NCBI GenBank assembly: GCA_019247715.1
Contig: JAFBAO010000108.1
Location: 1 to 38,571 of the forward strand
DNA: 38,571 bases
Origin: Caulobacteraceae bacterium
GTDB lineage: Bacteria; Pseudomonadota; Alphaproteobacteria; Caulobacterales; Caulobacteraceae
Direction: 5' to 3'
The first letter of the stretch is position 1. Each line of letters opens with the position of its first letter. This document shows positions 1 to 7,371 of this stretch, piece by piece. Below the pieces are notes generated by a model that saw nothing but the letters and a program-made list of their open reading frames with translations, made no database searches and was not told the DNA's origin. Both the position numbers and the translations under genes were made by a program.

Positions 1-131
1 AGCACCTCATGCGAAAAACCCAGCCCAGGGAACTCGAGGCCACCTGGCGCAGAGCCGGCCAGCTCCTCGACCTCTTCAGCCCCCAAGAATGCGCCAACTA
101 CCTCGTCAACGCTGGCTATGGTTCCGTCTAA
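1..131 (+). CDS. IS630-family transposase, C-terminal fragment
   Basis: The reading frame entering the window encodes about 42 residues ending in LLDLFSPQECANYLVNAGYG plus two residues and TAA. The pattern of leucine/phenylalanine, P-E/Q-E-C, then N-Y/F and A-G-Y at the very C-terminus is the usual tail of IS630/Tc1-mariner-type DDE transposases that follows their catalytic core. The catalytic triad lies upstream of the window, so I cannot tell whether the element is intact. It lies only 31 bp from the stop codon of the convergent MFS gene, so the insertion sequence sits just downstream of that gene. Confidence 0.8.
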   Translation, partial: HLMRKTQPRELEATWRRAGQLLDLFSPQECANYLVNAGYGSV

Positions 132-144
132 TCGCGGTCCGCTC

Positions 145-162
145 TAGTGTTCGGAGTCCGAA
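145..162. repeat. Palindrome next to the IS630 end
   Basis: TAGTGTTCGGAGTCCGAA contains the perfect 6-bp palindrome TTCGGA-G-TCCGAA (150-162). It lies between the transposase stop and the MFS stop codon. A closely related string (TAGTGCCCGAGTCCGAA) starts the small element at 12122, which suggests that both are terminal sequences of the same IS630-like family. The exact insertion boundary cannot be fixed without the other end of the element. Confidence 0.45.
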
Positions 163-1530
163 TTAGGCCTCCGCCCCCGCCGCAGCGGTCTCCTCGGCGA
201 CGGCGTGGTGGGTGCGCACGTAGAACCGCGGCAGGGTGAGCGCCGCCGCCAGCACGATGGCGACGATGCCGAGGCACACCACGCCCACGGCCACCTGCAG
301 CATCATTTCGTCGTGGAACACGTAGTCGCTCACCACGGCCACCAGGGTGGGCGCGCCCCCCAGGCCCACCAGGCTGGCGATGAGCAGGGCGACCGCCATC
401 ACCTGACCGCGCAGCCGGTTGGGCAAGATCGCCTGCATGGCCGGCCAGATGGTGGTTGAGGAGAGCGAAACAAGGGCGAGGGCGACGAACGACGCCACGA
501 GCGTGCTCGTCGTCTCCGGCGCCAGCGTCAGCCACGCCAGCGCCGCGGCGAGGAACGGCGCGAGCAACATGGGCGCCAGCGCCCTCCCCCGCACGCCGCG
601 CAGCTTGTAGAGCAGGTCGGACACGAAACCGGCCGAGGCGAAGGCGGGCACCGAGGAGAAGATGATGATCATGCCGGAAACCGCGCCCGCCCCCGCCTGC
701 GAGAAGTGGTGGATGCGCATCAAGAGGGTCGGCAGCCAGTTGTTGATGCAGAAGCCGATCGACGAATAGCTGGCGTAGAGCAGGCACATCAGGCCGATCG
801 CCGGCGCGTGGCGCCGCAGGAACGGCCAGAGCGGATGATCGACCACCTTGGCGTCGGCCAGCTCGCGCCGCACCGGCTCGCGCAGCGCCGCCACCAGGGC
901 CGCCAGCAGCAGGCCCGGCAGGCCGTAGACGATGAACAGCAGCTTCCACCCCGGCCAGCCCGCCGGCGCGATTCCGGCGAAGGCGCCGGAGGCGAACGCC
1001 GACAGCAAGAGGCCACCCACGAACATCGCGCCGCCGGAGCCCAGGGGAATCCCGGCCTGCATGAGGGCGATGGCCCGGCCGCGTTCGGGGGGCGCGAAGC
1101 AGTCCACGATCAGCGAGAAGGCCGCCGGCGTCAGGCAGGCTTCACCCAGGCCCACCAGCATGCGCGCGACGAACAGCTCCCAGAAATTGCTCGCTAGGCC
1201 GCAGGCGACGGTCGCCAGGCTCCAGCCGGCGATGGCCAGGGCGATCATGTTGCGCCGGTTGGTGCGGTCGGCCAGCCACCCCAGCGGAATGCCCGCCACG
1301 GCGTAGAGCGCCGCCGTCCCGATGCCCCCCAGCAGGCTGACCTCGGTGTCGTTGACCCGCAGGCCGGCCCTCAGAGCCGGGACCATCACCAGGATGACCT
1401 GCCGGTCCATGTAGGAGACGAAGTTGGCCAGGAACAGCACCGCCACCACGCCCGCCGCGTAGCGGCGAGCCGGATAGGCCGACGTTTCCTGCGTCGCCGC
1501 AGACGTCGGCGCCGCGCCGATCGCCACCAT
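163..1530 (-). CDS. MFS transporter, spinster/hexuronate-type
   Basis: 455-residue integral membrane protein with about 12 hydrophobic helices, the normal length for the major facilitator superfamily. Helix 1 carries NFVSYMDRQV, the Y-x-D-R-Q signature of spinster-like/organic-anion carriers. The first cytoplasmic loop GWLADRTNRR matches MFS motif A, and ARMLVGLGEACLTPAAF in helix 4-5 is also typical. The start ATG has a good ribosome site (GGGAGG, 5 nt upstream). Substrate is unknown; members of this branch often carry aromatic acids, sugar acids or lipids in catabolic clusters, which fits the neighbouring genes. It is transcribed toward the IS630 remnant. The 231-bp upstream gap presumably holds its promoter. 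Confidence 0.85.
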   Translation of the reverse strand: MVAIGAAPTSAATQETSAYPARRYAAGVVAVLFLANFVSYMDRQVILVMVPALRAGLRVNDTEVSLLGGIGTAALYAVAGIPLGWLADRTNRRNMIALAIAGWSLATVACGLASNFWELFVARMLVGLGEACLTPAAFSLIVDCFAPPERGRAIALMQAGIPLGSGGAMFVGGLLLSAFASGAFAGIAPAGWPGWKLLFIVYGLPGLLLAALVAALREPVRRELADAKVVDHPLWPFLRRHAPAIGLMCLLYASYSSIGFCINNWLPTLLMRIHHFSQAGAGAVSGMIIIFSSVPAFASAGFVSDLLYKLRGVRGRALAPMLLAPFLAAALAWLTLAPETTSTLVASFVALALVSLSSTTIWPAMQAILPNRLRGQVMAVALLIASLVGLGGAPTLVAVVSDYVFHDEMMLQVAVGVVCLGIVAIVLAAALTLPRFYVRTHHAVAEETAAAGAEA

Positions 1531-1761
1531 GGGCGCCTCCCTTTCGGTCGCTTCGAGGACCGGAGGCTCTTCTGGAGGAGCTGTTCCGGCGGCGCCAGCT
1601 TGCCGGCAATTGGGAGCGAACGCACCTGAATTGCGTCAGGCGGGGCGAGGCGGGCGCCGGGAGGGGGGCGGCGGCCGCGCTGCTGGGAGCGCCTTCCGCG
1701 GAGTGGAATCGCGGCGGGCCGGGAGGCGGTCTCGGCAGACGTTCGGCAGGTGGTCCTCAAA

Positions 1762-2304
1762 TCACCCGGCCGGACGTCGGGCCTCGGCCCCCGCATTGCG
1801 CTTCGAGAAGAACATGGCCGCGAGCTTTTCGGCGCCGATCACGCGGGCGATCTCCCCGAAAGCGAACACCGGAACGAAGGCGACGACGAGCGCGAGCATG
1901 CGCGCGGCGATTTCGTAGACGCCGAGGCTTCCGAGCTCGGCAAGACCGCCCAGCGCCCCCTTTCCATGCATCCACCCCTCCACGAGGCGCTCGAGCACCC
2001 CGAACACGACGACGAGGACGGCGAAAAGCAAGGTCTTGTAGAGCACCGGCACGATCAGCCGCCGGTCTTCGAAGCGCCGGCTGAACCCGAACATCCGCCC
2101 GAGCAGGACGACCTTGGCGATGACGAGCGCCTCGACCAGCGCGATCCCGTAGTGCAGGTAGCTGGTTCCGGTCTCGGCCAGGATCAGGCGGCGATAGAGC
2201 GTGAACGAACCGAAGAACAGCCAAAGATAGAAGGCGAGCACCCAGAAGACCCGGAGCTCCTCGATGACGCGCTCCTTAAGATCGCCTCTGACCTCACGTC
2301 TCAC
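1762..2304 (-). CDS. Four-helix inner-membrane protein, unknown function
   Basis: 180 residues from a GTG start. I chose GTG because GCAGGGGG lies 8 nt upstream, and the in-frame extension to 2451 is proline/arginine-rich and unlike the rest. A short charged N-terminus (RREVRGDLKERVIEEL) is followed by four hydrophobic segments: around FWVLAFYLWLFFGSF, GIALVEALVIAKVVLLG, LYKTLLFAVLVVVFGVLE, and MLALVVAFVPVFAFGEI. The C-terminus is basic and cytoplasmic-looking. I do not recognise a named family; similar small proteins are usually annotated as hypothetical membrane proteins. It could be cotranscribed with the MFS gene 231 bp downstream, but that spacing is long enough for a separate promoter. 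Confidence 0.7.
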   Translation of the reverse strand: MRREVRGDLKERVIEELRVFWVLAFYLWLFFGSFTLYRRLILAETGTSYLHYGIALVEALVIAKVVLLGRMFGFSRRFEDRRLIVPVLYKTLLFAVLVVVFGVLERLVEGWMHGKGALGGLAELGSLGVYEIAARMLALVVAFVPVFAFGEIARVIGAEKLAAMFFSKRNAGAEARRPAG

Positions 2305-2602
2305 GATGCGTGCCCCCTGCGGGAGAAGCTGCTCTGGCGGGCGGTCATGATCGCCGGTCCGAGATCGGAAGGCAGGGCGTCGTCCGCGGCCCCCGCCTGG
2401 GCCGCCATCCCTGGACGGCCTACAAGAGAGGGCCTTCCCGCCGCACGCCATCCGGTGGAGAACCAGGGTGCTCGTGCATTCGCTACCGGGGTCGACCCCG
2501 GGGGCGGCGGCCGCTCGCGCCGCGCTCCGACTTCCGGCGGCCTCAGGCGACCCCTCAGCGGCGGCCCGACCCGTGGGCCCGCCGGGCCTGGAACGGGTGG
2601 GC
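2305..2602. other. Gene-free GC-rich intergenic stretch
   Basis: No convincing gene on either strand: open frames here are arginine/proline-rich shadows. It holds the start region of the membrane protein at 2304 and one notable site, the perfect 16-bp palindrome CCGGGGTCGACCCCGG at 2486-2501. Beyond that I see nothing interpretable. Confidence 0.5.
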
Positions 2603-2748
2603 CTGAATCGCTCCTCTCATCGTCACCCGGGACGGCCTGGCCGGTCCGGCGCCGGAGCCTCCGCTTCTCGGACGAACTGCAGCTTGGCGTCGCCCCGCCC
2701 GGCCCCCTTCGCCCGAGGTGACGGGGTGGATTGTTCGGTCCTATCTCA
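2603..2748. repeat. ~147-bp intergenic repeat, copy 1
   Basis: This segment matches 6108-6256 in the same orientation over its whole length. Both begin CTGAATCGCTCCTCTCA and end in GGTGGATTGTTCG followed by (G/A)TCCTATCTCA, with substitutions and short indels between. Both can form a hairpin near the start; here the arms are about 2627-2637 and 2639-2649. It does not overlap a gene and carries no long open frame, so it is a non-coding dispersed repeat. Confidence 0.85.
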
Positions 2749-2803
2749 GTGTGGCGACTCGGGACACGAGAACGTTCCGGACGGTTGAATCGAGGGCGGC
2801 GGC

Positions 2804-3544
2804 ATGGGTGGGCGGCCTTGGATGAGGATGAGCGCGGCGGCGGGATTCGCCGGCGGTCTGGCCTTGATGTGCGGCGGGCCGGGCGCGCGCGCCGATCCCC
2901 CGCCGCCGCCCGAGCTCACCGACGCCGATGCTGTCGCCGCGGCGGTCGCGCCGATCGATCCGGCCCGTCTCTCCGAGCGCCGGGTGCTGGGAACGCTGGG
3001 CGGCCATCCGCTGACCATGGAATACCGCTGCGACGGGCCCTGTCCGGCGGGCGCCTACCGGGTCCTGCACTACGACCTGCACGAGGATCTCGATAACTGC
3101 GAGGCGTGGGGCGGGGCCTGGACCGAGCTGCCGACCCAGCCGGGTCGGCAGGAGCTGTTCTGCATCCCGCGTAAGGTGCGCTACGCCCAGGAGCTTGCGC
3201 AGGCGAAACGCCTCACCGCCGATGATCTCGCCGCGCTCGGCGCCGGCGGCGAATGGCCGCCCGTTGCGGGCGGCGTCCACGTGCTCGGCCGCTTCAACGA
3301 CGTCCTGGTGCGTATCGAGCGGCATTCCTACGACATCGGCGCCTTCGGGACCACGACCCTGTGGCTCGACCCGCCCGAGGGCGAGACCTGCGAGGCGGCC
3401 GGCGGCGTGACGCGGGTGAGGACCGTGGCGCGCGGCATCACCAGCAGCCGCGACGCCTTCTGCATCCCCAAGCCCTTCGACGACGCCGAACAGGCGGCCG
3501 CGCAACGCCGCGAGCGCGAGCTCCTGGAACGCTCCGACCGCTGA
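2804..3544 (+). CDS. Secreted protein with duplicated C...FCIP domain
   Basis: 246 residues. The N-terminus MRMSAAAGFAGGLALMCG ending in GARA-DP looks like a Sec signal peptide with cleavage near residue 30, followed by a proline run, so a periplasmic or exported location is likely. The mature part holds two related units: residues ~60-124 (VLG...NCEAWGG...ELFCIPRK) and ~160-224 (VLG...TCEAAGG...DAFCIPKP). Each pairs a cysteine (C99, C196) with a second one in FCIP (C120, C220), suggesting one disulfide per unit. C76 and C80 may pair in addition. I do not recognise a family. The start has GAGGGCGG upstream; ATG at 2822 is an alternative that would begin right at the signal peptide. Confidence 0.7.
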   Translation: MGGRPWMRMSAAAGFAGGLALMCGGPGARADPPPPPELTDADAVAAAVAPIDPARLSERRVLGTLGGHPLTMEYRCDGPCPAGAYRVLHYDLHEDLDNCEAWGGAWTELPTQPGRQELFCIPRKVRYAQELAQAKRLTADDLAALGAGGEWPPVAGGVHVLGRFNDVLVRIERHSYDIGAFGTTTLWLDPPEGETCEAAGGVTRVRTVARGITSSRDAFCIPKPFDDAEQAAAQRRERELLERSDR

Positions 3545-3618
3545 GCCCGCCCGCGACGAGACCTTGGCGAACCTCCGGCGAAGTCCCTAAAAGGCGCCGG
3601 GACGAGGGCGGCCAGCGC

Positions 3619-3646
3619 CACCGCCGCGGAGCGCGTTGCGGCGGTG
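3619..3646. terminator. Hairpin after the secreted-protein gene
   Basis: CACCGCCGC (3619-3627) and GCGGCGGTG (3638-3646) form a perfect 9-bp stem with a 10-nt loop, 74 bp downstream of the 3544 stop and ahead of the acyl-CoA dehydrogenase gene. There is no T-tract, so its role as a terminator is inferred from position and stability. Confidence 0.4.
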
Positions 3647-3731
3647 AGCCTGGGGACCTCCGAGACTGATCGACTCACTTTGTCCGATCGTGCACTTTGA
3701 GAAACGACGCCGACACAAGCGCTGGTAGAAA

Positions 3732-4853
3732 ATGAGACTTAATCTCTCGGAAGATCAGGAGCTGATGGACGCCACCGTGCGCCGCTTTTTGGAGAAGGAA
3801 GCGCCCATCGCGAAGATCCGGGCGCAATACGATCTGGCCGAGGGATGCGCGCGCGACTATTGGCGCGAGTTCTGCGCCCTGGGCTGGCCGGCGCTCCTCG
3901 TGTCCGAGGACCTCGGGGGCTATGCCCTCTCCGGGGCCACGGCCCAGGACCTTGCCATCGTCGCCGAGGAAGTCGGCCGCCTCATCGCCGCCGGCCCCTT
4001 CACGCCCACGGCCGTCTGCCTCGACGCCCTCTCGAAGGCGGGCGCGGCCTTCGGCGAGGTCATCGCGAAGGTCATGTCCGGCGAGGTCATCGCCGCCTGG
4101 GCGTACGCCGAGGCGGGCGACCAATGGGAGCCGGACGCGCTCCAGACCACCGCCCGCAAGACCGGCGGCGGGGTGCTGCTGGACGGCGTCAAGGCCTATG
4201 TGGAGGCCGGCGGCCAGGCCGACTATTTCCTGGTGACCGCCCGCGCCGAGGCGGGGCTGACGCAGGTGCTGGTCCCCAAAGGGACGGCGAACGTGGTCGT
4301 CACGGCTGCGCATGGCGTGGATTTCGTACGCCGGTTCGCCGAGGTGCGCTTCGACGGCGCCCTGCTGCCGGAGTCGGCCCTGGTGGGCCCCTGGGCGGGG
4401 GCGGACGCGCAGGTCAGGCGCCAGCGTCAGCTGGCCCTTCTGCTGCAATGCGCCGAATCCAACGGCGCGGTCGACTGCGCTTTCGAGTTCACCGTCGACT
4501 ACATGCGCCAGCGCTATGCGTTCGGCCGGCCGATCGCCTCCTACCAGGCCCTCAAGCACCGCCTTGCCGACATGCTGGCGCGCATCCAGGCGAGCATGGC
4601 CACCACCGACGCGGCGATCGACGCCTTCGACGCCGGCTCGCCGGAGGCCGAGCGCCTGGTCCATATCGCCAAGGCCTGGGTGGGCTCGAAGTCTTCCATG
4701 AACCTCAGCGACCTCGTCCAGATGACCGGCGGGATCGGGGTCACCTGGGATCACGACCTTCACATCTACGAGCGCCGCATCGCGGTGAACCGCGCGCTCT
4801 TCGGCGGGCCGGAGCGCCATCGCCAGCACGTGCACCGCCTGATCAGCGCCTAG
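3732..4853 (+). CDS. Acyl-CoA dehydrogenase, first pair, non-catalytic-type subunit
   Basis: 373 residues of the acyl-CoA dehydrogenase fold: FAD-dependent alpha,beta-desaturation of an acyl-CoA thioester. The N-terminal helical domain starts LSEDQELMDATVRRFLEKEAP. The beta domain lies in the middle, and the C-terminal domain has YMRQRYAFGRPIASYQALKH and QMTGGIGVTWDHDLHIYERR, both diagnostic. The usual C-terminal GG-x-NEIQRN strand is absent here but present in the partner gene 10 bp downstream. That is the arrangement of the alpha2beta2 heteromeric dehydrogenases of the FadE26/27 type known from sterol side-chain degradation. Such pairs act on bulky CoA esters; the substrate here is unknown. 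No strong ribosome site precedes the ATG. Confidence 0.88.
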   Translation: MRLNLSEDQELMDATVRRFLEKEAPIAKIRAQYDLAEGCARDYWREFCALGWPALLVSEDLGGYALSGATAQDLAIVAEEVGRLIAAGPFTPTAVCLDALSKAGAAFGEVIAKVMSGEVIAAWAYAEAGDQWEPDALQTTARKTGGGVLLDGVKAYVEAGGQADYFLVTARAEAGLTQVLVPKGTANVVVTAAHGVDFVRRFAEVRFDGALLPESALVGPWAGADAQVRRQRQLALLLQCAESNGAVDCAFEFTVDYMRQRYAFGRPIASYQALKHRLADMLARIQASMATTDAAIDAFDAGSPEAERLVHIAKAWVGSKSSMNLSDLVQMTGGIGVTWDHDLHIYERRIAVNRALFGGPERHRQHVHRLISA

Positions 4854-4863
4854 GGAGCCAATC

Positions 4864-6090
4864 GTGGAATCGCTGGAAGACTTTCGCCGCCGCGCCCGCG
4901 CCTGGATCGAAGCCAACCTCGAGCGCCGGGACCCGAGGCGGCCACTGCGCACGCGCGAGGAGAACGCGGCCCTGCAGGCCAAGCTGTTCGACGCGGGCTT
5001 CACCGGCTTCGCCGTCCCGAAGGAATACGCCGGCCAGGGGCTTTCCCTGGATCACCAGGCGGTCTGGGTGGAGGAAGCGGGCGACTACGTGACCCCCCAA
5101 GGGTACCAGGTGTCGATCGGCATGATGATGCCGACCCTGCTGGACCTCGCCACCGAGGCGGTGAAGAAGCGGCACATCCCGCGCATGCTCCGCGGCGAGG
5201 AGCTGTTCATGCAGCTGCTCTCGGAGCCCAGCGGCGGCTCGGACATGGCCGGCGCCTTGACCCGGGCGACCAAGCGCGGCGATTCCTACTTCATCAGCGG
5301 CTCGAAGATGTGGAGCTCCGGGGCGCTCAACGCCCACTATGGCCTGTGCCTGGCGCGCGTGAACTGGGACGTGCCCAAACATGCCGGCCTGGGGATGTTC
5401 GTCCTGCCGCTGAAGGCCAAGGGCGTCACCATTCAGGGAATCCGGCCCGCCACGGGCGAGGAAGCGCATTTCTGCATCGAGTACTTCGACGACGTGGAGA
5501 TCCCCGCCGAATACGTCCTGGGGGGCGAATGCGAAGGCTGGGCGTCGGCCCAGCGCCTGCTGTTCCACGAGCGCAACGCGGTCGCCGGCATCGGCTTCGG
5601 TCTGGGCTACCAGACCAGCGGCGAGCGGCAGGCGGGCGGCGGATGGCGCGCCGACCTCGTGTCGCTGGCGCGCAAGCACCAGGTGCTGCACGATCCCGCG
5701 TTGGCCGCCCAGATCGCCGACAACCACATCGACTCGGTGGTGGGCGGCCAGCTCTCGGCGCGGGTCAACACCGGCCTCGTCTCGGGCAAGCTGAAGGGTC
5801 AGTGGGGCTCGCTGGTGAAGCTCAACCAGGGGCTCGACCTGCCCGGCAACGCCGAGCTGGGTCTGTCCGTGGCGGGCGCCGACGGCGTCATCTGGTCGGG
5901 CAACGCGCCGGGGGGCGAGACCACCAACACCTGGCTGAGGTACCGCGGCAACACCATCGCCGGCGGCAGCAACGAGATCCAGCGCAACATCGTCAGCGAA
6001 CGGCTGCTGGGCCTGCCGCGCGAGCCGGCCGACGACCGCGACGTCCCCTTCAACGAACTCATGAAGCGACGCCAGCAGCGCCAGAGCTAG
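4864..6090 (+). CDS. Acyl-CoA dehydrogenase, first pair, partner subunit
   Basis: 408 residues. Acyl-CoA dehydrogenase signatures are FAVPKEYAGQGLSLDHQAVW in the N-terminal domain, LLSEPSGGSDMAGALTRA (flavin-contacting SEPxxGSD), and near the C-terminus RYRGNTIAGGSNEIQRN followed by ERLLGLPRE. The GTG start is supported by GGAG 7 nt upstream and by the 10-bp gap after the preceding dehydrogenase gene, which implies one transcript and probably one heteromeric enzyme. It desaturates an acyl-CoA, passing electrons to ETF, which is not encoded here. Downstream lies only the second copy of the 147-bp repeat, so the operon probably ends here. Confidence 0.9.
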   Translation: MESLEDFRRRARAWIEANLERRDPRRPLRTREENAALQAKLFDAGFTGFAVPKEYAGQGLSLDHQAVWVEEAGDYVTPQGYQVSIGMMMPTLLDLATEAVKKRHIPRMLRGEELFMQLLSEPSGGSDMAGALTRATKRGDSYFISGSKMWSSGALNAHYGLCLARVNWDVPKHAGLGMFVLPLKAKGVTIQGIRPATGEEAHFCIEYFDDVEIPAEYVLGGECEGWASAQRLLFHERNAVAGIGFGLGYQTSGERQAGGGWRADLVSLARKHQVLHDPALAAQIADNHIDSVVGGQLSARVNTGLVSGKLKGQWGSLVKLNQGLDLPGNAELGLSVAGADGVIWSGNAPGGETTNTWLRYRGNTIAGGSNEIQRNIVSERLLGLPREPADDRDVPFNELMKRRQQRQS

Positions 6091-6107
6091 GGCGGGTTGG
6101 GTTGGGG

Positions 6108-6256
6108 CTGAATCGCTCCTCTCACCCTCACCCCGGACGGCCTGCAAGGCCGATCCGGGGCCGGACCCTCCGGTTTTCAGACGAACTCCAGCTTGGCGTC
6201 GGCCCGTCCGGCCCCCTTCCCCCAGGTGAAAGGGTGGATTGTTCGATCCTATCTCA
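6108..6256. repeat. ~147-bp intergenic repeat, copy 2
   Basis: Direct copy of 2603-2748, starting 18 bp after the dehydrogenase stop. Its hairpin is stronger than in copy 1: CCGGACGGCCT (6133-6143) pairs with AGGCCGATCCGG (6147-6158) with one bulged base. The two copies differ in sequence in this stretch yet both can fold, which points to a structured element and not a recent simple duplication. Confidence 0.85.
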
Positions 6257-6300
6257 ACGCGATCTGGTTGCGTCCATCCGGGATCGGCCGCGCCGACGCC

Positions 6301-6819
6301 TCAGCCCCCGCCCTTCGCCCACGCGAACCGCCGGTCGAGCTTGGCGAGCTGGCTGGTGAAGCCCTCCACCGACATCCTGGTCCAGTGGGGGTCGAGGTGG
6401 GGGTGGATGGTGACCACCATGGCGGTCTGGCCGGGGCCCGCCGGCCTGAAGTCCACCTCGATCGTCTGCTCGTAAGGGACGACGCCCGAGATGAAGTCGA
6501 TCACGTGCACGAGCGTCAGGCGCTGGTGCGGCCGGAACTCCCCGTAGCGCCCGCGCGTGGCGTGAGACACCGGCTGGCCCAGGCTCTTCATGGCGGCGAT
6601 CGCCTCGGGCGCATCGGCGATCATGTCGTATTCCAGCGCCCCGCCGGCGCGCGCCTCCAGGGCGTGGACCTCCACGCGGAAGCCTTCGGGCCCCCACCAG
6701 GATTCGAATCCGGCCTTGGTGGTCCAGAGCGCCCACAAGTCCTCGACCGGCGCCCGGTAGGTGCGCTCGATCACGACGACGGCCTGAGGGGTTCCGGCCG
6801 CCTGGTTCGCGCTGCTCAT
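6301..6819 (-). CDS. SRPBCC / AHSA1-like ligand-binding protein
   Basis: 172 residues. The stretch VVVIERTYRAPVEDLWALWT then GFESWWGPEGF is the opening of the AHSA1-type START/Bet v1 fold (SRPBCC), which forms a deep hydrophobic ligand pocket. The end, GFTSQLAKLDRRFA, also fits the family. Such proteins are very often encoded directly behind an ArsR regulator, as here: the regulator's TGA overlaps this ATG (ATGA at 6816-6819), so translation is probably coupled. The biochemical function of these ArsR-linked members is mostly unknown; binding or turnover of a small lipophilic compound is a reasonable inference. Confidence 0.85.
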   Translation of the reverse strand: MSSANQAAGTPQAVVVIERTYRAPVEDLWALWTTKAGFESWWGPEGFRVEVHALEARAGGALEYDMIADAPEAIAAMKSLGQPVSHATRGRYGEFRPHQRLTLVHVIDFISGVVPYEQTIEVDFRPAGPGQTAMVVTIHPHLDPHWTRMSVEGFTSQLAKLDRRFAWAKGGG

Positions 6820-7154
6820 GATTGCGATGTCTCCTTTTCGCCCTTCGCCAGTCCCGCCTCCAGGGCGGCGCCGAAGCGACCCAGACGCGCCTCCCAGAGC
6901 CGCCGGTAGTCCCCGAGCCAGGCCTCCAGGGCGCGGAACGGCTCCGGCCGCAGCGCGTAGAGGCGACGCTGACCCTCCGGACGCACCGAGACGAAGCCGG
7001 ACTCGTGCAGGATCCTCAGATGGCGCGAGACGCCCGACTGATGGATCCCCGCATGCCGCACGATCTCGCCCACCGGCTGCTCGCCGCCCCGCAACGCCGC
7101 CAGGATCCGGCGGCGCGTGGGGTCGGCAAGCGTCTCGAACGCATCTAAATGCAT
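6816..7154 (-). CDS. ArsR-family winged-helix repressor
   Basis: 112 residues. The opening AFETLADPTRRRILAALRGG is the standard ArsR N-terminus. The recognition helix region HAGIHQSGVSRHLRILHESG and the wing VRPEGQRRLYAL follow. The metal-binding ELCVCDL motif of true arsenic sensors is absent, as is normal for the SRPBCC-linked group, so the signal is probably an organic molecule or none. The start ATG is in the position expected for the family, but no Shine-Dalgarno sequence precedes it: the upstream bases are an A/T-rich palindrome. The message may therefore be leaderless or nearly so. Confidence 0.88.
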   Translation of the reverse strand: MHLDAFETLADPTRRRILAALRGGEQPVGEIVRHAGIHQSGVSRHLRILHESGFVSVRPEGQRRLYALRPEPFRALEAWLGDYRRLWEARLGRFGAALEAGLAKGEKETSQS

Positions 7155-7170
7155 GTATACGTATATACAT
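7153..7170. promoter_or_regulatory. Likely ArsR operator
   Basis: ATGTATACGTATATACAT is a 7-bp inverted repeat (ATGTATA / TATACAT) with a 4-bp centre, lying on the start codon of the ArsR gene and extending upstream. It is strikingly A/T-rich against its GC-rich surroundings. Position and symmetry fit an autoregulatory operator; no experimental support. Confidence 0.6.
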
Positions 7171-7274
7171 TAATACGCATATTTTGGCAAGCTCTCAGAG
7201 CGCGCCCTGAGGTCTGCTCCCTGTCCCGGCGGATGACGCTCCGCGCCCGCCGCGCCGGGCGTTCGGAAGTTCGC

Positions 7275-7290
7275 ATTGAGCTAGGTCAAT
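7275..7290. promoter_or_regulatory. FixK/FNR-like box upstream of the P450 gene
   Basis: ATTGAGCTAGGTCAAT is palindromic apart from one base pair and contains TTGA-N6-TCAA, the alphaproteobacterial FixK/FnrL core. It lies 81 bp before the chosen start of the P450 gene, so it is at a promoter-compatible distance. No CRP/FNR-family gene is in the window. Confidence 0.5.
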
Positions 7291-7371
7291 GTGCCGCTGC
7301 CGCGGCGCCCTATCAGAACAACGACCTGGGCGCATCGCGCGAAACTCCAGGCGGGAATGCGGAGGAAGAGC

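Noticed and set aside
2310..2803. Plus-strand frames between the membrane protein and the secreted protein
   Set aside because: Arginine- and proline-rich with no conserved pattern, and overlapping a repeat that recurs in another intergenic region.
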